A DNA stretch of 56,444 nucleotides from Clostridiales bacterium. Lineage in GTDB: Bacteria; Bacillota; Clostridia; Mahellales; Mahellaceae. Below the pieces are notes generated by a model. The model worked only from the letters and a program-made list of their open reading frames with translations. It was not told the DNA's origin and did no database searches. The position numbers and the translations under genes are program-made. The stretch lies in the NCBI GenBank assembly GCA_030156435.1, contig JASGMM010000004.1:1-56444 (forward strand), written 5' to 3'. Positions 39,903 through 50,300 of the stretch are shown in pieces; position 1 is the first letter of the stretch; each line of letters opens with the position of its first letter.

Positions 39903-40271
39903 CTATAATCTATTCATCAGTTGTTGTTGCCGACCCATTTTATTCCAAACTGGTGTATAAGGTGGCACACGTCTTATCGATTTTATATTGAGGTCATAAG
40001 CTGATACATTAAGGCTAGCCGCTACGGCAGCCGCTATAACAGCCACCAGCTCTTCTTCATCATCTTCAACTTTGACCTTTTGTACGGTATCCTCTTGCAT
40101 GACACCCTCGGCATCATGTTGCACGGATGCTACCACAATCGTTTCTTTTTGTTGTTTCTTATCATCCTTACCTGCAAATGCATGTATTGCCTCTATGATG
40201 TATTGAAGCAATATCAATATAGCAAAGACTACTACTATACCTAGTATGGCTATAAGTATATCTTCCCACAA
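39903..40271 (-). CDS. OadG-like gamma subunit
   Basis: Single N-terminal TM, Glu/Asp-rich middle, VIAAAVAASLN, RRVPPYTPVWNKMGRQQQL. Confidence 0.8.
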   Translation of the reverse strand: MWEDILIAILGIVVVFAILILLQYIIEAIHAFAGKDDKKQQKETIVVASVQHDAEGVMQEDTVQKVKVEDDEEELVAVIAAAVAASLNVSAYDLNIKSIRRVPPYTPVWNKMGRQQQLMNRL

Positions 40272-40288
40272 ATTCGTTCACCCCCCCG

Positions 40289-41839
40289 TTATACCGGGAA
40301 ATTCCCATGCTTTTTAGCCGGTCGCTCCTCGCGTTTACCGGCCAGCATCTCCAGAGCGGCTACAAGACGCGGCCTGGTTTCCTCGGGAACTATTATATCA
40401 TCTACATAACCTCGGGCCGCTGCCCTATATGGGTTGGCGAACTGGCTCCTGTATTCCTCGATCTTCTGTTCTCTGGTTTCCATGGGGTTATCCGACGCCT
40501 CTATATCCTTGCGGAATATTATATTGGCTGCTCCATCCGGACCCATGACCGCTATCTCTGCCGTAGGCCACGCGAACACCATATCGGCGCCCAGATGTCG
40601 GCTGCTCATGGCTATATAAGCCCCGCCGTATGCCTTCCTCAATATAACGTTTATCTTGGGTACCGTAGCCTCTGAATAGGCATAAAGCAGCTTGGCACCA
40701 TGCCTTATGACGCCACCGTGCTCCTGCCCTACTCCAGGCAAATATCCGGGCACATCGGTGAATGTGATGAGGGGTATGTTGAAAGCATCACAAAAGCGCA
40801 CAAATCGCGCGGCTTTATCGGAAGCGTTTATATCCAGCGATCCTGCCATGACTTTGGGCTGATTGGCCACTATACCCACCGTCTTGCCATTCATACGGGC
40901 AAATCCTACCACCACATTCTGCGCGTAATAGGGTTGTACCTCGAAGAAATCACCATTATCTATAACTGCGGTTATTATATCCTTAACATCGTAGGGCTTA
41001 TTGGGGTTATCCGGCACTATGTAGTTCAAGTCAGGCGCTAAACGGTTAAGGTCATCATCGCATTCCTGCCACGGCACATCCTCCAAATTATTGGAAGGCA
41101 AGAAGCTCAACAGCTTTCGAATACCTTCTATGCAGCTTTTCTCATCGCTGTACATGAAATGCGCCACCCCGCTTGTGCTATTATGCGTCATGGCGCCGCC
41201 CAATTGTTCGGCAGTCACTGCCTCACCTGTCACAGCCTGTACCACCTGAGGGCCGGTTATAAACATCTGACTGGTCTTATCGACCATGAATACGAAATCC
41301 ATAAGTGCGGGCGAATATACGGCACCGCCGGCACAAGGACCCATTATAACCGCTATCTGCGGTATAACGCCCGATGCCATGGTATTCCTGAAGAAGATAT
41401 CGCCATAGCCTTTTAAGGCATCTACGCCCTCCTGTATTCTGGCACCGCCCGAATCGTTTATACCTATGACAGGCACGCCGTTCTTCATGGCCATGTCCAG
41501 TACTTTAGCTATCTTCATAGCATGCATCTCACCCAGCGATCCACCAACTACGGTGAAGTCTTGTGCGAATACATAGATAGGACGACCATCCACCGTACCA
41601 TAACCGGTCACCACGCCGTCAGCCGGCGCTTCGGTTTTGTCCATGCCGAATTCCACGCTACGATGCTGCACAAAGGCATCTATCTCTATAAAGCTGCCTT
41701 GATCCAGCAGCAGATCGATGCGCTCACGAGCTGTCAGCTTGCCGCTGGAATGCTGCTTGTCTATGCGGGCTTGGCCCCCGCCGTCTTTTAGTTTGAGCTT
41801 TGCGCTCTCCAGTTCTTGCAATTTGTCCTCGTTGCTCAT
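40289..41839 (-). CDS. mmdA: Acyl-CoA carboxyltransferase / methylmalonyl-CoA decarboxylase alpha (12S-type)
   Basis: [86 protein letters not shown]. Confidence 0.95.
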   Translation of the reverse strand: MSNEDKLQELESAKLKLKDGGGQARIDKQHSSGKLTARERIDLLLDQGSFIEIDAFVQHRSVEFGMDKTEAPADGVVTGYGTVDGRPIYVFAQDFTVVGGSLGEMHAMKIAKVLDMAMKNGVPVIGINDSGGARIQEGVDALKGYGDIFFRNTMASGVIPQIAVIMGPCAGGAVYSPALMDFVFMVDKTSQMFITGPQVVQAVTGEAVTAEQLGGAMTHNSTSGVAHFMYSDEKSCIEGIRKLLSFLPSNNLEDVPWQECDDDLNRLAPDLNYIVPDNPNKPYDVKDIITAVIDNGDFFEVQPYYAQNVVVGFARMNGKTVGIVANQPKVMAGSLDINASDKAARFVRFCDAFNIPLITFTDVPGYLPGVGQEHGGVIRHGAKLLYAYSEATVPKINVILRKAYGGAYIAMSSRHLGADMVFAWPTAEIAVMGPDGAANIIFRKDIEASDNPMETREQKIEEYRSQFANPYRAAARGYVDDIIVPEETRPRLVAALEMLAGKREERPAKKHGNFPV

Positions 41840-41850
41840 GCTACTCCTCC

Positions 41851-42729
41851 TTAAAACAAAGCCAATAAGGCCTCGCGTATTATTTTAGCAGCTAAAATAG
41901 CTGTCCTATTGGATAAATCATAATCAGGTGACACCTCTACAAGGTCAAAACCTACGATATCCAAACCTTGCATAATATGAATGGCTTCTAGGATCTCACC
42001 TGATGTGCACCCCGCCGGTTCTGGCGTGCCAGTACCGTTGGCATATGCCGGATCTACAACATCTATATCAAGGGTTATATAAACCGGATGGCCTTTTAAA
42101 TCGTGCAGGCACCGTTTAAGCGGTTCCAGCACTTTGAATTTGAACATGTGCATATGCTGTTTGGCGTAATCGAATTCCTCTTTGATGCCCGAGCGTATGC
42201 CGAATTGGTATACGTGATCGGGCGGTAAAAAGTCGATTATCCTGCGTATGGCCGAGGCATGGGAATTCTTTTGACCAAAAAACTCATCCCTTAAATCGGC
42301 ATGGGCATCGAAATGCACCAAATACATATCGCTACCGTATTTCTCGCAAACACTGCGCACAATGGGAACGCTTATAAGGTGTTCACCACCTATAAACAGC
42401 GGCTTTTTATTATCATTTAATATATCAGACGCAGCACGCCCTATTATATCGAGGCTTTGTTCAGCACTACCAAAAGGCAGTTCGAGATCCCCATAATCGA
42501 AGAACTTTATGCTATCCAAACTCCTGTCCAAATAAGGGCTGTACTCCTCTATGGAACACGAAACCTCTCTTATGCTCTGTGGTCCGAAACGCGTACCCGG
42601 CCTGTAACTTACGGTATAATCCATGGGTGCGCCGACCATGACGATATCGGCATCGTCATAATCTTCAATGCTGCCTAAAAACCGATTGCCCCATTTTATC
42701 TGATTTAACATATCCGCCTTATCATCCAC
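41851..42729 (-). CDS. speB: Agmatinase (arginase/ureohydrolase family)
   Basis: [61 protein letters not shown]. Confidence 0.95.
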   Translation of the reverse strand: MDDKADMLNQIKWGNRFLGSIEDYDDADIVMVGAPMDYTVSYRPGTRFGPQSIREVSCSIEEYSPYLDRSLDSIKFFDYGDLELPFGSAEQSLDIIGRAASDILNDNKKPLFIGGEHLISVPIVRSVCEKYGSDMYLVHFDAHADLRDEFFGQKNSHASAIRRIIDFLPPDHVYQFGIRSGIKEEFDYAKQHMHMFKFKVLEPLKRCLHDLKGHPVYITLDIDVVDPAYANGTGTPEPAGCTSGEILEAIHIMQGLDIVGFDLVEVSPDYDLSNRTAILAAKIIREALLALF

Positions 42730-43552
42730 CTTTTATAATATCTTTTACAAACTCCGGCAGCACAAAAGCTGCTTTGTGCACTTCGGGCGTATAGTAGCGC
42801 ATATTCATCCCTTTTATGTCTATTTGTACGTCTATAGGATCATAGCGCTTCGAACCTATGGTAAAGCTCCACATACCACCGGGATACGTAGGCACATGGG
42901 CCAGATATAGCCGCGTTATCGGAAATACTTCTGATATCGAACGGTATATGTCCCGTATCAGTCCAGCATTATAAAATGGGGATTCTGTCTGAGCCACAAA
43001 TAGACCATCATCGCTCAGCGCATCATACAGGCTTCTGTAGAATTCTTGATGGAATAAACCTACAGCCGGACCTATAGGGTCGGTAGAATCAACTATAATG
43101 ACATCGAATTCGCCTTTATGTTCTTGAACGAATTTTATACCGTCACCAATTTCTACATGGCATCTAGGATCATCTAATGCACAGCTTATCTCCGGGAGAT
43201 ACTGTTTGCTTACCTCGACGACCCTTCCATCTATTTCGGCCAAATAAGCGGCCTCCACGCTTTTATGTTTGAGCACTTCCCTTATAGCCCCACCGTCGCC
43301 CCCTCCTATAACCAATACTCTTTTAGGGTTCGGATGCGTAAATAAAGGCACGTGCGCTATCATCTCGTGATATACGAACTCATCGCATATAGTGGTCTGT
43401 ATAATACCATCTAAAGCCAGCAATCTGCCGAATTGATATGTATCCAGCACCGCTATCTGCTGATACTGGCTCTTTTCTGTATGCAATACATCTTTAACCT
43501 TGCAGGTTATACCCAACTCAGGCGTTTGTTTTTCTGTAAACCATAATTCCAT
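42722..43552 (-). CDS. speE: Polyamine aminopropyltransferase (spermidine synthase)
   Basis: [59 protein letters not shown]. Confidence 0.96.
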   Translation of the reverse strand: MELWFTEKQTPELGITCKVKDVLHTEKSQYQQIAVLDTYQFGRLLALDGIIQTTICDEFVYHEMIAHVPLFTHPNPKRVLVIGGGDGGAIREVLKHKSVEAAYLAEIDGRVVEVSKQYLPEISCALDDPRCHVEIGDGIKFVQEHKGEFDVIIVDSTDPIGPAVGLFHQEFYRSLYDALSDDGLFVAQTESPFYNAGLIRDIYRSISEVFPITRLYLAHVPTYPGGMWSFTIGSKRYDPIDVQIDIKGMNMRYYTPEVHKAAFVLPEFVKDIIKGG

Positions 43553-43621
43553 ATTTTATCATCCTTTTTTCGACCTTTTTCCTTGCCATTATATCAAAAT
43601 ATAAAGAATAAATAAAGACCT

Positions 43622-44356
43622 TTATCGTAAATATTTTAAATATTCTATCTCTTTTGGAGTAAGATAGCGCCACTGCCCTGGTTGCAGACCACACAATTCT
43701 ACTTCGCCAATGGCTTCGCGCCTCAGCCATATCACAGGATGGCCTATCATATCGCACATTTTACGTATCTGGCGATTTCTGCCCTCGCGCAGCGTTATTT
43801 TAACCACGCTTAGCCTTTGATCGGCCTTTATCAATTCAAAACCAGCAGGCGCCGTAAGCCTGCCTTCCAATACGAGCCCATGTTCAAATCGGAAGATATC
43901 TTGGTTATCAGGTATGCCACGCAATCCGGCTACATATATCTTTTCTATCTCATGTTTCGGGTGCATCAGCCTGTAAGTCAAATCACCATCATTGGTCAAT
44001 AAAATTAATCCCGTAGTGTCATAATCCAGACGTCCCACGGGATATAGCCTATATTCATCTGCAACAGGCACGAGATCAAGAACGGTAGGTCGCCCAAATT
44101 GATCTTTGACAGTGCTGACATAGCCTCTGGGCTTATTGACAGCTATATATATCATATCAGTTTTGGGCTTTATAACGCTGCCATTTACCCTGACTTCGTC
44201 CTTTTGAGGATCAATCAAAACGCCCATATCTTTCACAACGTGGCCATTGACCGATACCGCACCGGATTTTATAAGTTCCTCGCTCTTTCGGCGCGAGGCA
44301 ACGCCGCATTGCGCCATATATTTATGCAGCCTAATCAAATCGCCGGAGTTAGCCAT
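43622..44356 (-). CDS. rluB: rRNA pseudouridine synthase (RluB/RsuA family)
   Basis: S4 domain RLHKYMAQCGVASRRKSEELI; YPVGRLDYDTTGLILLTNDG; EGRNRQIRKM. Confidence 0.93.
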   Translation of the reverse strand: MANSGDLIRLHKYMAQCGVASRRKSEELIKSGAVSVNGHVVKDMGVLIDPQKDEVRVNGSVIKPKTDMIYIAVNKPRGYVSTVKDQFGRPTVLDLVPVADEYRLYPVGRLDYDTTGLILLTNDGDLTYRLMHPKHEIEKIYVAGLRGIPDNQDIFRFEHGLVLEGRLTAPAGFELIKADQRLSVVKITLREGRNRQIRKMCDMIGHPVIWLRREAIGEVELCGLQPGQWRYLTPKEIEYLKYLR

Positions 44357-45477
44357 CTTTCTATAAGACCCCTCAATTCTCTGAAATAGTTTTTATCCTT
44401 TACATCTTGAACCGCTATGAGCTTATCAGTGGCAATAGTTTGCCCATCTAATAAAACCTCTACTGTACCATAATCCTTTCCAGCCGCTATGGGTGCTTCT
44501 ATTGCAGAGGGATAATGGAACTCAATCCGCAGGCTGTTTCTTTCTTCATCGGTAACTGGAATCACCACAGCCCGAGCAGTTTTCAATGCCACCCTATTCT
44601 CTTTACCTCTTAGTACAGGTACATCGATTACCGTCTTATTCTTAGGCAACGCCTCATACATGCTGAAATTATCGAATCCGTAATCAAGCAGCGCCATGGA
44701 GTCCTCCCACATAGGGCCATCGTTTAACACCACCGCTACCAATTGCATCCCATTTCTATAAGCCGCGGCTACCAAACAGCGTCCCGCTTCTTTGGTATAT
44801 CCTGTTTTCACTCCATTAGCACCTTCATATTTCCATAAAAGCTTATTCTTATTCTGCATAGCCCTATCCCATTCGTGGCCTTCCCATGGTATCTTTCTGT
44901 ATTTTGTGGATACGATCTGCTTAAATACGGGGTTTTTCATAGCATAGGCCGTTATTAGCGCCAGATCATACGCAGTGGTGTAATGGTCCTCATCCGGCAA
45001 TCCATGCGGATTGACAAAATGCGTATTTCGTGCTCCTATCTCCCTAGCTTTACTATTCATTATATCTACAAATTTTTCGACAGAACCGCCTATATGCTCG
45101 GCTATGGCTACTGCGGCATCGTTTCCTGATCTAAGCATAAGACCATAAAGTAGATCTTCCAGTGTCAATCTTTCTCCTACCTCCAGCCATATCGATGAAC
45201 CTTCCACGCCGCTGGCATTATCGCTTACTTCTACTATATCCGAGAGATCACCGCATTCTATGGCGGTTATTGCCGTCATTATTTTTGTGGTGCTGGCCAT
45301 GGGACAGCGCTTATCGACATCTTTGCCATACAGCACCCTACCTGTCTCAATCTCCATGACCGCAGCGGCTGATGCCGATATTTGAGGTGGATCTTCAACA
45401 GCCAATGCTTTAGATATCATCAAACAGGGTGACATAAAAACACAAAAAATTAGTAAAAAAATCACTGCACGTTTCAT
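44335..45477 (-). CDS. D-alanyl-D-alanine carboxypeptidase (PBP5/DacF family)
   Basis: Signal peptide; MASTTKIMTAITAIE, RSGNDAAVAIAEHIGGS, GANGVKTGYTKEAG. Confidence 0.95.
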   Translation of the reverse strand: MKRAVIFLLIFCVFMSPCLMISKALAVEDPPQISASAAAVMEIETGRVLYGKDVDKRCPMASTTKIMTAITAIECGDLSDIVEVSDNASGVEGSSIWLEVGERLTLEDLLYGLMLRSGNDAAVAIAEHIGGSVEKFVDIMNSKAREIGARNTHFVNPHGLPDEDHYTTAYDLALITAYAMKNPVFKQIVSTKYRKIPWEGHEWDRAMQNKNKLLWKYEGANGVKTGYTKEAGRCLVAAAYRNGMQLVAVVLNDGPMWEDSMALLDYGFDNFSMYEALPKNKTVIDVPVLRGKENRVALKTARAVVIPVTDEERNSLRIEFHYPSAIEAPIAAGKDYGTVEVLLDGQTIATDKLIAVQDVKDKNYFRELRGLIERWLTPAI

Positions 45478-45536
45478 GCAATACCGTCCTCCATCCTTGT
45501 AATTATAAATACAAGAATAGTATGAACAGCATCGCT

Positions 45537-46118
45537 CTAACTATCCAGATTTTCTAGTATAGCATTTACCTCCTCTTGACTATTGACAACTATGCCTTCT
45601 TTGATCTGGTCTTGAACTATACCGGGCAATATATCTAATGGTATTCCGGTATCGCGCAACAGCTTGCCGGCGGTATCATACACTGCCACCATGCCATTAT
45701 CTTCTCTTATAACGAAATGATTTGGGCAGTAACCACCTATTTCCCTTATCAAGACCACTTTATCCGGCTTAAATTCATCTACTCGCCATTGAGGATATTT
45801 TTCCATCAGCTGTTTCTCATTTAATCCTACTATGTCAGACAGTACAGGACCTTCGCCAACGCCTTCGTGACCGCACGACATATATACCGTCACAGTTTGC
45901 AGAACAGCATCCTGCTTTACCGTAGCAGCTCGATCTGACAGATATCGCTCTGCATCAGCCGACTTATCGTCCTCTTCAGCTTCGACCGGCATTAGCGGCT
46001 GAGGCTGAGGCACAGCACGTCCATATGATGGGCTACGCATTATATAATACCCTACCATGAAGCCGACTGCTAATGCAGCAACGCTCACTGTTAAACCTAT
46101 AATATATCTTTTTCGCAT
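45537..46118 (-). CDS. BofC C-terminal domain-like protein
   Basis: N-terminal TM; VTVYMSCGHE...IVGLNEKQLMEKYPQWRVDEFKPDKVVLIREIGGYCPNHFVIRED resembles the BofC/BofC_C pattern. Confidence 0.7.
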   Translation of the reverse strand: MRKRYIIGLTVSVAALAVGFMVGYYIMRSPSYGRAVPQPQPLMPVEAEEDDKSADAERYLSDRAATVKQDAVLQTVTVYMSCGHEGVGEGPVLSDIVGLNEKQLMEKYPQWRVDEFKPDKVVLIREIGGYCPNHFVIREDNGMVAVYDTAGKLLRDTGIPLDILPGIVQDQIKEGIVVNSQEEVNAILENLDS

Positions 46119-46180
46119 AATAAATACTACCCTCCGCTATTAATAGCCTTTGGATAGTATTATTGACGAAATTTTCTATA

Positions 46181-46933
46181 TTATTCCTCTAACTCTTCTA
46201 ACTCAGACGGTATTTCCATATTATGATATACGTTTTGAACGTCATCGTGATCGTCCAATTTATCTATAAGATTCAATACCTTTCGAGCTGCTTCTACATC
46301 CGGCGATACGGTAACCTTAGGTACTAGCTCCAATTGAGCAGATATAAATGGGATACCTTGTTTTTCAAGGGCATCTCTAACCAATGCGAAGTCTTCGGGC
46401 GCAGTGCGTATCTCATAAGCATCATCCTGCGTTATAATGTCCTCTGCTCCGGCCTCCAGCGCTATCATCAGCATGTCATCCTCATCTATATCTACGGCAT
46501 CTCTGTCCACGACTAATACGCCTTTCCTATCGAACATCCACATGACGCACCCGGTTTCACCCAAGCTGCCACCGCTTTTGTCAAAAAGGTGCCGTATATC
46601 GCTGCTGGTACGATTGCGATTGTCGCTTGTAGCTTCCACTATCACGGCAACTCCTCCTGGTCCATATCCTTCATAAACCAGCTCTTCGTAATTTACCGAA
46701 TCCAATGCACCAGCGGCCTTTTTGATAATGCGCTCTATCGTATCATTTGGCATATTATTGGCCTTTGCCTTGGCTATAGCATCTCTCAAAGTCGAATTAG
46801 CTTCCGGATTATCTCCCCCGTGCCTTACTGCTATAGCCAATTCCCTGCCAATCTTGGTAAATATCTTACCGCGTTGAGCATCGGTAGCTTCTTTTTTACG
46901 TTTTATATTAGCCCATTTCGAATGGCCCGACAT
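46181..46933 (-). CDS. yebC: YebC/PmpR-family protein
   Basis: MSGHSKWANIKRKKEATDAQRGKIFTKIGRELAIAVRHGG. Confidence 0.97.
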   Translation of the reverse strand: MSGHSKWANIKRKKEATDAQRGKIFTKIGRELAIAVRHGGDNPEANSTLRDAIAKAKANNMPNDTIERIIKKAAGALDSVNYEELVYEGYGPGGVAVIVEATSDNRNRTSSDIRHLFDKSGGSLGETGCVMWMFDRKGVLVVDRDAVDIDEDDMLMIALEAGAEDIITQDDAYEIRTAPEDFALVRDALEKQGIPFISAQLELVPKVTVSPDVEAARKVLNLIDKLDDHDDVQNVYHNMEIPSELEELEE

Positions 46934-47034
46934 TATAATCCCTCCATATGTTATCTATAAACTTCCTATACAATATAACATAAGGAGGGGCTTTTAGCAA
47001 CATACCCCCGTCACTTATTCCGTTTACATTGCTA

Positions 47035-47110
47035 AGTTTCACCGATATCCGAAACACATGAGCCAGAGGCTGATCAGTTACCAAGTCTGTGAAGTACCTG
47101 AACAATCACA
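47035..47110 (-). repeat. Second copy of the 76-bp repeat module found at the left end of the 25.6-kb foldback element
   Basis: Reverse complement is 64/76 identical to 25622-25697 by hand count; 11 of 12 differences are transitions. Confidence 0.88.
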
Positions 47111-47115
47111 TTAAA

Positions 47116-47274
47116 CTACTTATAAAACAATTGCCTCTGATACCTTACCACAAGTTCATCCAACTCTTTGCTGCGCTCTAATACAGAGAACGCTTGCATC
47201 TCATAGTTCTCGCGTACTATGAGCTCATTGAGCTCTTGCGTCAACATAGATATTTGTTCCTTTAACTCCTTCAT
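47116..47274 (-). CDS. Spo0E-family aspartyl-phosphate phosphatase (52 aa)
   Basis: Not in the ORF track. MKELKEQISMLTQELNELIVRENYEMQAFSVLERSKELDELVVRYQRQLFYK carries the SxELDEL Spo0E motif; AAAGGTGAG upstream. Confidence 0.82.
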   Translation of the reverse strand: MKELKEQISMLTQELNELIVRENYEMQAFSVLERSKELDELVVRYQRQLFYK

Positions 47275-47381
47275 CTTTCTATAAACTCACCTTTTATAAA
47301 ATAATTTTTTTCAATACGTACTGCAATATACTATCACCGATTCCAATCATTTTCAATAATATAAATAAATTTTTATATGCA

Positions 47382-50300
47382 TCAGCCGCATTTAGAATAG
47401 CCGCAGCTCGGACACATCACGCATCCGCTCTCATGCTCCAACTCTCCACCACATTCCGGGCATACTGCTCGGCCTTCCTTATCATTTTGTTCGTCTATAT
47501 CATCGGCTATGCCAAAGTGATTCTGCTGTTCATCCGACTGTATTTTCATGACCTTTTCGATAGTACGGGCTATAGCATCGGGACAGGATAATACCTTCAA
47601 TCCCCTTTGACGTATGGTAGTATGACAGCGTATACCTTTTAGCTGATCCACCAGCGCCTTCACGTCGATCCCTGAACGCAGTGCCAGCGATACCAGCCTG
47701 CTGGTGGCTTCAGACTGAGATGGGCATCCTCCCGCTTTACCGAGATTGGTGAATACCTCACATATACCTTGATCATCATAGTTCACCGTTATATAGAGAT
47801 TGCCGCATCCTATTCGCACCTTCTCGGTTATTCCCCGGGTAATTTCCGGTCTAGGCCTCGGTATAATGGTCGGCTCGGGCTGAGTCATAACGTCAGCACC
47901 AATCTTATCTTTATCGCCTATATTCAGCACCTGTGTCTCCCTGCTGCCATCGCGGTATATGGTAACACCCTTGCATCCCAGCTTATAGGCAAGGATATAT
48001 ACCTGGCGTACATCCTCTTGAGTAGCGCTGTTCGGAAAATTCACCGTTTTAGACACCGCATTATCGGTATAGCGTTGGAATGCAGCCTGCATGCGGACAT
48101 GATATTCCGGCGATATATCGTGAGCTGTAACAAATACTCTTTTTACATCATCGGGTATACCGTCCATATGTTGTATGCTGCCCTGATGCGCTATTTGACG
48201 CATTAACTCGGCACTGTAAAACCCTCTTTGCTTAGCAACTTCCTCAAATATAGGATGTACTTCAGGCAGCTGGGTATTATCCATCACATTACGCACAAAC
48301 GATATGGCAAACAACGGCTCTATCCCACTAGAAACTCCAGCTATAATGCTTATACTGCCGGTAGGCGCTATGGTGGTGACAGTGGCGTTGCGTACCTCCA
48401 AGCCCTTATCCTTCCATATGCTCTGCTCATACGCAGGAAACGTACCGCGCTGCCCAGCCAATTCGGCCGACTGCTGCCTTGCCCTGTCGCATATAAATTT
48501 CATGAGCTTAGTGCCGAGTTCTATAGCCTCATCTGAATTATAGGGTATGCCTAGCCTAAATAGCATATCGGCCCAACCCATGACCCCTAATCCTATCTTT
48601 CGCGTGCCCTTGGTCATCTTCTCTATCTCAGGCAGGGGATAAAGATTCACATCTATAACATTATCCAGAAAATGCACTGCAGTATCCACTATTCTGGCCA
48701 ATTTAGCGTAATTTATCTCCCATTTGCCGCCCTCTACGGGCTGTACTACCGAAAGCAGGTTTATCGAACCGAGGTTGCAGCTTTCATATGGAAGCAAAGG
48801 CTGCTCACCGCAATTATGTACGCATATACCATTAGCATCAAAAGCATTCACTCCCGGAATTTGAACATCATATACATCTCTTTCTCCTGTTTGAACAACC
48901 TCATCGACCGTTGCAATGAGCCTTTCCCTGTTTATTGCTCTTCTGTAATCTGTCAGGCGCTGCTCCAACAAATCGTGCTTTTTCGCGTCGCTAAATCCTA
49001 CTTGCTCAAAGAAAATAGCCAAATTACCAGAGGTGATAACTAATTCGTGGCCCGATCGAATATGATACTCTTTAGTTCCCCCTTTACCATCAGGCATTTG
49101 CTTTATTTCTTCCGCTTTACGATCGATATGCAGTGTCGAAACTATACCCAATCGAAGCAGCATTCGTTGAATAATCCTCAATCCCTCAATATCATTTTGC
49201 CAAAGGCGAATAGATACACCTTTCTCTTGATTCCCTGTTACGGTACCATCGGCATCGAAAATACCCCTTAAAAACCCGCGGTGAAAGTCATAGCTTGTCT
49301 TCTCCAATTCCTCGGTAATCCTCTTATCGCCCGGAAATATTTTATATACGGCTGCTAGATCCCACAGAGCCGACATCTGCATTCGATGTTCTTTCCTCTC
49401 ACCGATCATACTCTTGAATCCATTGAAGTCTCCTCTATGGGGCAGCGTAAAAGCAGCCTTCTCCGCAGCTTTAATAATAGAATCAGCCTCATAGTCATCT
49501 CCCCAAACGGAGATGATGCCGCCATCGTTCTTCAAGGTGCCGTCTCCCAAAAGGAGACCCAGTAAATATCCGTCTTCAAAACTCCCCCGGCCTTCCCACA
49601 CAAGACCGCGATTATCGGATAAAACAATATGGTCGCCTGGCTTTAATTCTCCGGCTGGTTTCCACTCTTCTTGAATATTATCCCTAGTAATTGAAACCGC
49701 AATACGTATTTTATGGTCAGGCGTAACTTCTATTTTATATCCTTTATCGGTACGTATACTTATAGTGGATTTATTGCCCGTTTTAAAGAATCCTATTTCT
49801 GAGGAGGAATAAAAATCCCCATTTAATGCAAGGGATATTTGCTTACCCAATATATTAACTACTTGTTCAGGTCCGTTCTCAGTAAGTACCCACGTATCTC
49901 CAGTAATGCACGGGTTAGTGCTTTCTATCTCTCCAAGAGCTGGTACCACATTATCCTTATTGATGCGGTCAAGGAATACTATGCCCGGTTCCCCGTTGTG
50001 CCAAGCCATATCGACGATAAGATCGAATACTTGTCTGGCTCTGAGACGCTGCGTTATCTTGCCCGTATGAGGATCTATGAGATCGTATTCCTCATCCTTC
50101 TCTACTGCTTCCATAAATTTTTCGGTTATGCCAACACTTATATTGAAATTGGTTATATCGCTATTATCCTTCTTACACTGTATAAACTCCAGTATATCGG
50201 GATGATCCACGCGAAGTATGCCCATGTTTGCGCCTCGACGGGTGCCTCCTTGCTTTACCGCTTCGGTGGCCGCATTGAATACCTTCATAAAGCTGACCGG

